Assembly: GCF_000003195.3 (NCBI RefSeq)
Contig: NW_018396398.1
Span: 995,433 to 1,059,432, forward strand
Direction: 5' to 3'
Source: Sorghum bicolor
Lineage: Eukaryota > Streptophyta > Magnoliopsida > Poales > Poaceae
Length of the DNA stretch: 64,000 nucleotides
Position 1 is the first letter of the stretch. Each line of letters starts with the position of its first letter. Below, one piece after another: positions 22,620-33,450 of this stretch. Position numbers and translations under genes: made by a program. The notes beneath the pieces are model-generated. The model made no database searches. It was given only the letters and a program-made list of their open reading frames with translations, and had not been told where the DNA came from.

Positions 22620-22978
22620 TTCGTTGCTAAGATGACTGCTGAACCTTTTGAAAAACTTCAAAAATTCGTTTGAAACTAATACTATGAACCTGCCTATTTT
22701 GAGTTCAAGTGCTTAGTCCTAATCTACCCCTGTCTATAGGCTTTCTTAGAATTTTATTTAAGTGGTCTGGAGGAGCAACCTAAAGTATTGCCCTATGTTG
22801 TAAAAGTTTGAAGTAATATCGTTACGAATTGTTAGTAGGAATCGTAAGTTCGTGCATGCATCATAATGTATTAACTGGTTAAATTCCTTCCTCCTTGTTG
22901 GGTTGGGCGAATAGAATCAATCCTATTCTTGCTAACCTTTAAGGTCTCTTTTACCAATCTAAACTTACCCTCTACAGG
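22620..22978 (+). other. 5' leader of the nested Tekay element
   Basis: 359 bp of untranslated leader before the first ORF. No ORF, repeat or recognisable signal was seen beyond the primer site. Confidence 0.7.
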
Positions 22979-23683
22979 ATGGCTCGACAGAAGCAGACCC
23001 CGCGTAAGCGGACAGGTCCAAAAGGAGTTCCCCGACATCAGCTAGCTCCACGCAGTGATCAAGCCAGTAGTAGCCGCACACCGCCTCAGCAGGAGGTGGA
23101 CAGGCTGTCCGCCGAGTTGACTGAGGTGATGCGAGAGAGAATGTACAATGTTATGGAGATTGGCAGACTCAAAGCTCAACTGGCCAAAGAAAAACAAGCT
23201 ACGGAAAACTGTGAAGCTATGTTGTCCCGGATGGTGGAAGAGCGGAATGCAGCCGTTGCCCGAGAGGAAGAAGCTAGGAGCACCCATAGGCATGAGCTAA
23301 CTAGGATGAACGCAAAGTTGGGTAAGGCAAAGTATCTTAAGGATTTGTATGTGAAGATGGCGGCCACGGTCACCGCACAACGGGATGTTGCGTGGCAACG
23401 AGAGGACCAGCTCCAGCTGGAGAAACTGGAGCTGGCACATCACTTAGATACAGTCAATGACCTGGCTATGCAATATCGTGATATTGCATTTGATCTGTAT
23501 CATCAACTCCACCCACCTCCCGGCGAAGGAGAAATGGATACGGATGGCGAGTTGGCAGACGATGGAGAACCCGATCCAGGCCTCAGTGGTGAAGAGGAGT
23601 CCGACCCCGATGACCACAACCCAGGGGGTAATCAAGATGATGGCAACGACGACCCGGGCTACAGCTCTGGCCACACCGATTAG
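22979..23683 (+). CDS. Extra ORF ahead of gag: coiled-coil protein with acidic tail
   Basis: 234 codons from ATG (MARQKQTPRKRTGPKG) to TAG. The first 30 residues are strongly basic and could bind nucleic acid. Residues about 38-155 form a long helical, heptad-like region rich in Glu, Lys, Arg, Leu, Ala and Met (VDRLSAELTEVMRERM, then LARE-type repeats), typical of a coiled coil. The tail (about 180-234) is Asp/Glu/Gly/Pro-rich. No catalytic motif is visible and I do not recognise a known domain. An extra ORF between the primer site and gag has been described in some rice gypsy elements of the RIRE3/RIRE8 type (orf0); this may be its counterpart. The frame is intact in a copy whose pol is broken. 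Translation in its own right, rather than as a leader to gag 207 bp downstream, is unproven. Confidence 0.72.
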   Translation: MARQKQTPRKRTGPKGVPRHQLAPRSDQASSSRTPPQQEVDRLSAELTEVMRERMYNVMEIGRLKAQLAKEKQATENCEAMLSRMVEERNAAVAREEEARSTHRHELTRMNAKLGKAKYLKDLYVKMAATVTAQRDVAWQREDQLQLEKLELAHHLDTVNDLAMQYRDIAFDLYHQLHPPPGEGEMDTDGELADDGEPDPGLSGEEESDPDDHNPGGNQDDGNDDPGYSSGHTD

Positions 23684-23890
23684 TTCGGTGAAACCGAGGG
23701 CAACGTCGTTGTAGGGGTCTTAGTTTGCCGTAGTGGGGTTCGGGTTTGTAATATAAGTTTTCTTTCGGTTTGAGAAGTTGAACTTGTTTGCTCTTGGTGT
23801 GTATCTAACTAATGTTTAATAAGTGAATGTGAGGTATGTTCTGTGTTATGAATTCTACGTGGTAACAGGTATCTACGATTCTTGTAACAG
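23684..23890 (+). other. Spacer between the extra ORF and gag
   Basis: 207 bp without an ORF. A downstream gag start this far from the first ORF implies splicing, an internal start or a separate RNA; which of these applies cannot be told from the sequence. Confidence 0.6.
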
Positions 23891-25261
23891 ATGCCGATGC
23901 GTACTCGCGGATCCGATGGAGCTGGGACATCCCAGGGAGGGGATGATATCCCCAACCCTCCACCTGCTCCACCTTCTTTGGCTGACGCCATTGCTGTCCT
24001 ACTAAGTGCCACAACTGACAATGCTCGCTTACTGCGCGAGCTAGCACAGCGTCAAACACACCCTGCTTCAAACTTCAGGGCACCGCGCAACGGGGATGGA
24101 GAGGCTCGGTATGTGGATTTTACCGAGACCAAGCCCCCAGTGTTCACTAAGGCCGATGAGCCTTTAGAAGCGGATGACTGGCTCCGAACTATGGAGCATA
24201 AGTTCAGTTTAATTCAGTGTTCAGAAACTCAGAAACCCTTATTTGCAGCCCAGCAGCTTCGGGGAGCTGCAGGTGCTTGGTGGGAGAACTTTTTAGCTAT
24301 TCAAGCTCCCGGACACCAAGTTACCTGGACTGAGTTTAGGGACGCGTTTCGCGCCCACTACATCCCCGAAGGGCTCATGGCCATGAAGGCCGAAGAGTTT
24401 CTCGCCTTGCAGCAAGGCGACAAAAGTGTTATGGAATACGTGGCAAGGTTCAATCATCTTTCTCAATATGCCACGGATCATGTGAACACTGACAGAAAGA
24501 GGAAAGCCTGTTTTATGCGTGGTCTAAATACTAAACTTCAGACTATGATGACCACTTGCCAAAATGCTACTTTCTATGAGGCAGTAAATATTGCCATCGC
24601 CTCTGAGGAAAAGAATAGGAAACACAAGGAAGCCAAGAAGAAGGCTGCTTCCTCTTCCTTCTCTGGTCGCGGTCAAAAGCGCCAGAGGATCCTTTATCAT
24701 CCACAGGGCCACGGACGTTTCCAAACGCCGTCGCCTTATCGTGGTCCTTTCTCCCCTCCACAGTACAGACCTGGGCAGCAGGTATATTCTCGACCTACTG
24801 CCATCGCTTTTGCACCACGCCAGCCGAACGCCCCGGGTGTTCGCCCTACTGCTCCGCCCAGCCACAATTTCCCTTGCTTTAATTGTGGTAAACCTGGGCA
24901 TTTCTCTAAAGAGTGCCCTTTTCCTCGTCAAACCAACCCTACCTTTCCAAGGCCACCTATGGGCCAACCCCAGCCGGGCCAGTTCAGGACTGGGGCTCAA
25001 AAAGGGCAACAGATACAGAAAGGTAGACCGGTAAAGAAGACAGGGCAAGTCTTCCATACTGAAGTGGAGACAATTCCAGAGGGTGAACCAGTGATGATGG
25101 GTACGTTTCCTGTTGCGAAGCATCCTGCTTTAATGCTCTTTGATTCCGGTGCATCCCATACATTTATCAATCGCACCTTTGTGTTAAAAGCATGGCATAC
25201 CCATTGGGGAAACACAAGATCATTTTTATATACAGTCGCCAGGAGGACGGCTGATGTCTAA
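23891..25261 (+). pseudogene. gag: gag and N-terminal protease, frameshifted
   Basis: 456 codons from ATG (MPMRTRGSDGAG). The gag core lies at about 75-235 (RYVDFTETKPPVFTKADEPL, WLRTMEHKF, AGAWWENF, YVARFNHLSQYA), followed by a basic linker and a CCHC knuckle (C329, C332, H337, C342). The protease active-site motif DSGAS is at 418-422. About ten residues later, at an A-run (25186-25189), the frame shifts by one and the reading ends at 25261 with unrelated residues. The protease continues in the frame of the next entry, overlapping by 8 bp. In the first Tekay copy gag, protease and pol are one frame, so the split here is a lesion rather than programmed frameshifting, although a sequencing error in the homopolymer cannot be excluded. 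Confidence 0.88.
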
Positions 25262-28200
25262 AGAAATGGTTCACCAAGTACCCATCGAATTTGGTGGGCA
25301 CAATTTTCCTACTAGCATGATTGTTCTTAAGGACCAAGAAATTGATGTCATCTTAGGCATGAACTGGATGGCGCAACGAGGGGTTGTGCTAGACACTTTG
25401 CACCGAACCATTAAAATCCCATTGCCCAATGAGAGTTCTTACTTGCTAATCCAACTAGTTACTCCCAAACGGACAATTGGGCAAGTTCATGCCGCTAAGG
25501 TGTCTGAAGTTAAAGATATCCCGGTAGTTCGAGATTTCCCGGATGTATTTCCTGAAGATTTACCAGGTCTGCCTCCGGACCGGGATATACAATTCAGTAT
25601 AGAATTGAAACCGGGAACGGCCCCAATATCTCGAAGGGCCTACAGAATGGCACCGAAAGAGCTGGCCGAATTAAAAACCCAATTACAAGAATTGTTGCAG
25701 AAGGGTTTTATTCAGCCCAGTTCTTCTCCATGGGGTTGCCCAGCCCTGTTTGTGAAGAAGAAAGATCAGACCTTAAGGCTGTGCGTCGACTATCGTCCTC
25801 TAAATGAGGTGACGATTAAGAACAAGTACCCATTGCCCCGCATTGACTTATTGTTTGACCAGCTAGCTGGGGCCAAAGTGTTCTCAAAAATTGATTTGAG
25901 ATCAGGGTACCATCAAATTAAAATTAGGCCGGAAGATGTGCCCAAGACTGCTTTCACAACCCGTTACGGGTTGTATGAATATTTGGTGATGTCTTTTGGG
26001 TTGACTAACGCACCGGCCCATTTTATGTACTTGATGAACTCTGTCTTTATGCCAGAACTAGACAAATTTGTGGTCGTCTTCATCGATGACATCTTGATTT
26101 ACTCCAAAACTAAGAAGGAACATGCTGAACACTTGAGAATCGTGCTGACCCGTCTCAGGGAGCATCAGCTATATGCCAAGTTCAGCAAATGTGAATTCTG
26201 GCTGGACAAAGTTCATTTCCTGGGTCATGTGTTATCAGCGGAAGGAGTCGCTGTAGACCCAGGCAAGGTAGAAGATGTGTTGAATTGGAAACCCCCAACT
26301 ACGGTACATGAGGTCCGTAGTTTTCTGGGCATGGCGGGATATTACCGTCGTTTTATCCCGGACTTTTCCAGAGTCGCCAAACCAATCACAACCTTGCTCA
26401 AAAGTCAAACAAAATTTGTTTGGTCACCCCAATGTGAGCAAGCTTTTCAGGCTCTGAAAAGGTTGTTGACAACTGCACCTGTCTTAGCCCAGCCAGATAT
26501 TGAAAAACCCTTTGATGTATATTGTGATGCATCAGGAATCGGGTTGGGCTGTGTGCTGATGCAGGAGGGTCGCGTAATTGCATATGCTTCTAGACAACTC
26601 AAACCTCATGAAGAGAATTACCTGACCCATGATCTCGAACTAGCCGCCGTGGTACATGCATTAAAAATCTGGCGTCATTATTTGTTGGGAAACACATGTC
26701 ATCTATATACAGATCACAAAAGCTTGAAGTATATCTTTACTCAAGCTGAGCTTAATATGCGCCAGCGAAGGTGGCTAGAACTAATTAAAGATTACGACCT
26801 TGAGGTGCATTATCACCCTGGCAAGGCAAATGTAGTAGCGGATGCCCTCAGTCGTAAGGCTCACTGTAATTGCTTAACAGTGAAGCCTAGGGATATAACT
26901 CTGTGCCAAGAGCTAGAGAACTTGGGAATAGAAATGATTTCCCAAGGAAGCCTTTCCAATTTAAAGATTGATTTCAATCTCGAGGCTCAAATCATAAAGG
27001 CACAAAAAGAAAACAAAGGCATGAGACATCTTAAAGAGAAGATTTCTAATAGAGCACTCACAGACTTTAAGGTGGATGAGGCGGGAGTAATCTGGTTCAA
27101 GAACCGGTTAGTGGTTCCAAAGGTACCTGAGTTACGTCAGCAAATCCTAGATGAAGCTCATACCACGAGGTATTCTATTCATCCGGGAAGCAATAAGATG
27201 TATCAGGACCTGAAGCAAAGGTTTTGGTGGACAAAAATGAAGATAGAAATAGCTCGCTATGTGGCCCAGTGTGACACCTGTCGAAAAGTCAAAGCCATTC
27301 ATCTCAAATCCGCTGGGGAGTTGCAACCTTTGCCTATCCCCGCATGGAAATGGGATGACATAAGTATGGATTTCATAGTAGGATTGCCCAAGACGGCCAA
27401 GGGCTTTGACTCCATTTGGGTCATAGTAGATCGTCTCACCAAAACAGCACATTTTCTGCCAGTAAAGCTATTGTATCCTGCCTCCACCTATGCTAAGATT
27501 TATTTCGACCGTATCCTAAGTCTGCATGGAGTGCCAAAGACAATAGTGTCAGATAGAGGCACACAATTTGTCTCCCAATTCTGGAAATGTTTACATGAGT
27601 CCTTGGGCACTAAGCTTTTATACAGCACAGCCTACCACCCTCAAACTGGTGGGCAAACGGAAAGGGTAAATCAAACCCTAGAAGATCTATTAAGATCTTG
27701 TGCCCTGAATTTTCCAGATAAGTGGGATGACTGCTTGCCTCTAGCAGAATTTTCCTACAATAATAGCTATCAAGAGAGTATCAAAATGGCTCCCTTTGAG
27801 GCACTGTATGGTCGCCGATGTCGAACTCCGTTACACTGGTCGGAACCTGGAGAAAGATGGTTCTTCGGAGTTGACTTAGTGAAAGAGACTGAGAACAAAG
27901 TGAAACAAATCCAAAATAACTTGAAAGTTGCTCAGTCCCGACAGAAAAGTTACGCTGATAAAAGACGTCGACCATTAAAGTTCGCCAAAGGTGATCATGT
28001 GTATTTAAAAGTATCCCCAATGAAAGGAGTAAATCGTTTTGGTGTTAAAGGCAAGTTAGCGCCTCGTTACATTGGTCCATTTCCAATTATTGACCGATGT
28101 GGGCAAGTCGCTTACCGCCTTAAACTGCCCGAACGATTATCCGGGATACATAATGTGTTCCATGTGTCTCAACTGAAAAAGTGTCTTCGGTTACCAGACC

Positions 28201-28316
28201 GAGTTCAAGATATTGAAGATGTAAAGCTTGAACCAGATTTAACTTATTCGGAATATCCTATCCGAGTACTGGATCAAAAAGATAGAGTTACTCGGAGAAC
28301 AACCACCAAATGGTAA
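25254..28316 (+). pseudogene. pol: pol: rest of protease, RT, RNase H, integrase, truncated chromodomain
   Basis: 1,020 codons; the ATG at 25254 is only the first methionine after the frameshift. The order is second half of protease (VILGMNWM, 32-39), reverse transcriptase with FIDDI at 276-280, RNase H (D425, E462, D487, D530), the integrase zinc finger (H636, H643, C673, C676) and integrase D706, D767, E803 with 35 residues between the last two. The GPY/F module (GPFPIIDR) follows. A TAA at 28314-28316 stops the frame at the start of the chromodomain, and the same frame then reads on to 28424. All catalytic residues are present. Similarity to the first Tekay pol is high along the whole length. 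Confidence 0.92.
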
Positions 28317-28424
28317 AAGGTACAATGGAGCCAGCACTCTGAAGAAGAAGCCACCTGGGAATCTGAAGATTACTTGCTAGAGAATTTTCCGGAATTTCAT
28401 GCTTCTCTTCAGGAGAACATGTGA
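28317..28424 (+). pseudogene. Remaining chromodomain after the internal stop
   Basis: 35 codons in the pol frame from just after the TAA to a TGA at 28422-28424. They contain the end of the chromodomain (KVQWSQHS, then EATWESEDYL), matching the region at 3680-3771 of the first copy. With the stop in place, integrase would lack the chromatin-reading part. Confidence 0.85.
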
Positions 28425-28629
28425 TAAATAAAGAGTGTACTTTAGTAAAGGAAACGAGTCGCCAGAGCCATGTACTTAATGTACATATATGCTTATAATG
28501 AGGTATTTTTCCCCAACTCCTTGCCTTATGGAAAAGTGGAAGATGAAAGAGTTTTGACAAATTTCCTTTTCCATTACTTACCCTAAGGTTTTAAATCTCG
28601 GGGACGAGATTTCTTTAAGGGGGAAGGGC
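28425..28629 (+). promoter_or_regulatory. 3' untranslated region and polypurine tract of the nested Tekay element
   Basis: About 200 bp of noncoding sequence ends in the conserved tctcggggacgagattt block and the purine run aagggggaaggg (28617-28628), one base before the 3' LTR. Confidence 0.87.
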
Positions 28630-31600
28630 TGTAACATCCCTGATGTTACGGTTACTAAAAATGGATCATGTCATCATGAGCATTGCAAATCATATTGGTT
28701 AAAGCGCATTAGTATGCATCAACTTAAAATAAGTTTATTTTGAATGTTTGAGCTTAGGGAAGTAGAGTGTGCTTCTGTGGTGTGTTGTTGCTTGTGTGAT
28801 TGCTAAAACCCTAGGGTGGAAGTTTTCCGATAGGCTAAGGGGGGGAAAACCCTGATTTTGAACCCCAGAACTGCCCCCTTTTGTGCAATTCAAAAACTAA
28901 GCAAAATTTGAGGTTGAGTTCAAAAGCAAAGTTGTAGATCTTGGCAAGATGTACAACTTTGGTGTTTTGAGTTTTTGAAGTTTCAATATAAAATTCAAAG
29001 TAATTTTGAAAATGCAGATTTCCAGAAAGTGTCCCCTTTTCCAACTTAAACCCCCAATTCAAAATCCATTTGGAATTTTGAAAAGTGGTCAACATGAAAG
29101 TTGTAGAGCATGAAAAGTTGAGCAACTTTCATGTTGGGAGTTTTTCAAGTTGTTATATAAAATCAAAAGTAATTTTGGAAATTCTGTTTTGCCCCAATTC
29201 AAAAATTTGGAATTTCTTTGATTTGAGTTTGATTTTCAAACTGTTTGGCAAAATTACCCTTGATCCATTGAGAATCAGCTTGGGGCACCTAAATATGTTT
29301 TGCAGCTTATAAAATTTGGAACAACTTTTGTTTTGACACAAATTTGACTTCAGTTCAAATTTTGTTTGAATTTCACAAAATCCAGAAAAGGGGGGGATAA
29401 GGGTTGCTACAGTGACCCGATAGGGATCACTGGCTCCCTGTCCAGCGCGGCCGCCGTGCGCGCAGCACCGCGAGCGCCCGTGCGGGCACGCAGCTGCCTG
29501 CTTGCCTGCGTCGCCAGGCGACGTGGACGCCCGGGCTCGCTTCCTCCTTCCCTTAAGCACCAGCACGGGCGGCGCCGCGCGTTCTCCCCGTCCAGAGCCG
29601 AAGAATCCCGACGAGCTTCTCTCTTAAAATTCACTGTGCTTGATCCCTCTCCAGTCAAATTGAGCACCCCACCGTGTTCGCCACAATCTTGCGAGCTCAG
29701 CGCACCCCCTAACTCTTTCTCTAACCCACCCAGTCGCCAGAGCTCCTCTGTTCTTCTCCAACTCCGGCCGAGGCCGCCGCCGTGAGCTTTCTCCGTGGCC
29801 ACGCTATTCCAGTGAGCAAACGATCGAACTAGCGGATGTTTCTGTTTCCTTTTTACCTCCAGTTGCTCATGCGCTCGTTCCTTTTTCCCTGGGCGCGAAC
29901 AGGATCGCCGGAACGACCTCACCGGAGCCGAAGCACCCGCCCGACGGCATCGTCTTCGTCGCTAGCAGTCTCGGCTACCTCCCAGAGTTCCGCGTTGTGA
30001 GCACCTTGCTCCTTAGCACTCCCTGAACCTCCCAGCCTTGCTGATTCACGCTCTACCGAGCCCCAGTGGCCGGCCGACGGTCGGCCATGGCGGCCGCCCG
30101 CTTTTCGTGTGGCCGGAGAGGAGGGAGATAGTAGAGCACGAGTAGAGGGTGGCAGTGAAGTCGCAAGGTCAAGGCGGAGTGGATGCGCGCGCACGCGTGG
30201 GCCGAGTACTTCGCTAACGGCGGCCGGAGTCGCGGCGGAGCCGCCGCGCGCGAAGGAGGAGGAACTGACGGGTGGGGCTACCCCGTCAGCGACCGCGTGA
30301 GGGGAGAGGGCAGCGCGCGACGCCCGCATGGGCCGCGTCCAAGCGGAGCGCGCGTGGGCCGAGCAGCCAGGCCGTCCGCGCAGTGCGGATGTGGGCCGAG
30401 CACGCGCATGGGTCGGCCTGCGGGCCAAGATCCAGGCCGCCTACTGCGCAAAGCTCTTTTTCTTTTTCCTTTTTATGCAATTCTTGATTGATGTTTGAAA
30501 TTATGTGATAAATTGTGTAGTGATCCAAAAATAGTGAAACTTTTTGTATAGCTTCCAGATAATATAAAGAGCATAGGAAAAATGTTAGAGTCTATTTCCT
30601 TGATAGTTTGCCTGTCCATAAAAATTGGCTTTTTAATTAATAAATAAAACTTCTAGGAATTTTAATAATTTATTTATGTGTGCAAAAATCACCAAAATTG
30701 GTGGAGAGCCTCTGAATATTGTTCCCTGGCTCTACACAAAATTTGGTGGCATTTGGATAATGTTTAATTGAAATATTAATAAACCCTTATTTAGTACTTA
30801 AGTAATAATTCCAAAATAATTCAACAATAATTAAGTAAACCCTCATGATTAGGGTTGAGTGACTTTGGATTGTGTGATGACCTGAGGTCATTAACCCTAA
30901 TGACCTTTGGCATTTAATTGTTGTTTAGCCCTAATGCTTAATTACTATCATTAGTAATTAATTAAAAATTTATTAAGGTAAATAGGTTTAATAATTAATT
31001 AATTTAAGATAATTATGATTTAAATAAAGTCTTAATTTACCAATGCAACCTCTTGGGTAAAGACACTAAGTTGTTAAACAACTTTATTTATTATTTATTC
31101 TGTATTGCATCAAGAAGGCAAGTTGTACTCGATTTGGTCCTTCTTGCATTTTTGCCATACGCATATCATGAGCATTCATCATTTTGCGTATAGTGTCCGT
31201 GACCGAAGGAGCGCCCGTTGAACCGAACCCTGAGGTCGGTGCTCCGTTCGAGGAAGTTGGATCCGAGACTTGGGAAGTCTCCGAGGGTCCCTCTCTGCCC
31301 TGCAACCAAGGCAAGCCCCGGATGCATTAACCCCTCCTTGGATGTTTTAAATCTTTTATCACTTATGAATTGAAAATGCTGCATTAGATAGTTGAGAATT
31401 GGGTTAACCTACTTGCTGCATTTACTACCTTGATATCTGTTATCCTGTCCTTGACACCTGTTTTATTTTAAAACTGCGTAGCGATGCTTAGCCCTGCTAC
31501 TAGATAGGTTTTTAAACAAGAAAGTTTGAAGGGTTGTTGTGGGATACACTTGTGATCAATGATATTTCAATTTGAGACCGGTCGGTGGGCTTGCTTTAAG

Positions 31601-32920
31601 AATGGAGTCTTAAAGTAGTGTCTCCAACTGTGTCGGTTAAGGACCGGTCCGTTGATGGCCTGCTGGGTTGAGAATTTATAGTACTAGCCACTTGCCTACG
31701 GTAAGCCCAGTCTTGTGATCCCTCGACGCGAACAGCTACTCGCGCACTGGGAGTGGAAAGATGGCGAGAGTAGTGTGTACCCACCTTACGGATCTGAGAT
31801 GACCGGAAAACATCTAGATCGGCTGTAGGATGGTGGAGTACTGTGCTCTCGGGTGCCGCGAACCTGGTCAAATTTGGGGAGAGCTTGTTTTGGGTTGATA
31901 TATGCAAGATTTGGTTCTACATATGTCGGGTGGTTAGGAACTCCAGCTGGATTGCTAAGCGATTCGAATCGTCGTTGCTCCCCGATTAGGAGACTCAATT
32001 CCTTCGACCCTCATCGTAGTTAAATATGCAACTAAGTGATATAATGAGAAAGGGGAAAATGTCTCATGAGGTTCGGATCCCAATTCCCGGACTCATAGCG
32101 ACATGAAGCTATGACCATCGATAAATAATACTTAATGATAGGGTTAGGAACTCACGGATTCGTCTGTGGGGAACAACTAGTTAGACTATCCTCGAATTCT
32201 TCTGCCTCTGCGAGGGAGGAATTCAGGGTAAAACTTGAAAATAAGGATGCACTACTAGTAAGCTTTTCCGCAAAACACTTTGGCTCCTTGCTCAGCCACC
32301 CCTTGTCTACCCTAAGCCTGCATCCCTAAATTCTCCTCTTTTCCCGTCGGATAAGTCTTGTTGAGTACTCCCGTACTCAGGGTTTCAATACCCCTGTTGC
32401 AGGTGAAGCTCAGGAGCCGACTTGTTTCGGACCCTGTTGTGTGACCGTCGTCGAGGTTGACGACGAAGAAGAGTGAGCGTGACCCATGGGCAGGGTCTGT
32501 AAATTTGTTTTGTCTGTACTAAAGTTTCAGTTGCTCCGCTGGACCAGGCTTGTAATAACACTCTATTATTTGGAAGAACTACTTTTGTAAATTATGTTAT
32601 GTAATACTTCCGCTGTTTCACTCTGAAATACTATTTTGGTCTTGTGTCGTTGAGTTACTGCTTTATCTTCGCAACGAATGATCCTGGAGTTAAGGTGGCC
32701 ACTTGCTATCCTGTAAGGGCGAGAAGAAACAGTTCTCGTTGTTTGACCATTGTGAGTGGTCAGGACGAGTCAGATTGATACGCCACAGGTAGCAGTGGAA
32801 TGAGCACCCAATAAGGCTCATCGGACTTCTAAAGTGGGAGGACTCCCGGCATCACTGTCAGAGGTCCTTAGGGCAATGGCAGGTGCCGGTGGGCCCAAAC
32901 ACTTAGGGGGTTCTGCCACA
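28630..32920 (+). repeat. 3' LTR of the nested Tekay element (4,291 bp)
   Basis: Same length as the 5' LTR and nearly identical. Differences seen by eye include a two-base change near 29110, t/c at 29919, a two-base change near 31155 and several near 32770-32810, about 20 in all. Confidence 0.96.
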
Positions 32921-33445
32921 GTTTTGGTGCTGCGTCACCCTATTTTGGACCAATGGCCCATGTATCAAGTTGAGTCCATTAGGGACGCGTCCTAGGGTTG
33001 GAGGACGACTCTAGCACCCCTTTGGTCGTCCTCCCCTCTATTTATTTACATCTAGAGCCGCCATGAACAACTGGGTTTTGATTAGATAAAGTTTAGCCTT
33101 CGCTACTTGCTTGTAAACGCGCGTGCTGATCCAGCCGCCCGTCTTCTTGTTTTCGAAACCCCACTTCATTAGAGATTGAGTTTGAAACCTTCATTTACAT
33201 TTAGTATTTTAGTACTTGTTCTACTTGTTCTTGCTGGTTCTTCGATTGCTTGCAGGACGAGTGCCCTAGTGGCCGGGTGTTGCGCTCCACAAGATCGTGA
33301 CAGCCATTGGAGGCGGTGTATCGGTTGCTAAGGCGCGGCCTTAGAAGGCTGTAGTCGGGCCGTGAACGTCATCTCCATTCACTAATCGAGTTATCCCGCG
33401 CCTCTCATCGAAAGATCAGGCGAAAACCCTAGTGGGTTCACATCA
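32921..33445 (+). repeat. 3' LTR of the CRM element, final 520 bp (after the gtttt duplication)
   Basis: It begins with the right copy of gtttt (32921-32925) and continues as the LTR sequence matching 13854-14373, ending GGGTTCACATCA. Differences from the 5' LTR include substitutions near 32933, 32969, 33048 and 33130. Confidence 0.95.
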
Positions 33446-33450
33446 CCGAG
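33446..33450 (+). repeat. Target-site duplication of the CRM element, right copy (ccgag)
   Basis: This is the partner of 13279-13283; satellite continues directly as cctccacttgagcc. Confidence 0.93.

Larger units (their letters stand above)
18314..32920 (+). mobile_element. Full-length Tekay-type chromovirus, nested in the CRM 3' LTR
   Basis: 14,607 bp with two 4,291-bp LTRs, a tRNA-Met primer site, an extra ORF, gag, pol with chromodomain, a polypurine tract and a gtttt duplication. About 20 substitutions between the LTRs by eye (about 0.5%) make it a recent insertion, younger than its CRM host. It has two coding lesions, so this copy is probably not autonomous. Confidence 0.95.
13284..33445 (+). 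mobile_element. Non-autonomous CRM-type centromeric retrotransposon, split by a nested element
   Basis: The element is 5,550 bp once the insert (18314-32920 plus a 5-bp duplication) is discounted. The LTRs of 1,090 bp begin TGATGAGGACATC and end TTCACATCA. A tRNA-Met-type primer site (14376) and a polypurine tract (17732-17743) are in place. The single ORF resembles CRM gag and protease followed by the CRM integrase C-terminus, and it terminates inside the 3' LTR, a feature specific to CRM chromoviruses. Reverse transcriptase, RNase H and the integrase core are absent, so it needs a helper. The two LTRs differ at about 13 positions by eye (about 1.2%). Confidence 0.93.

Noticed and set aside
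23891..28316. Programmed gag-pol frameshifting in the nested Tekay element
   Set aside because: The shift falls inside protease, after its active site, and the first Tekay copy reads through this region in one frame; a lesion or sequencing error fits better.
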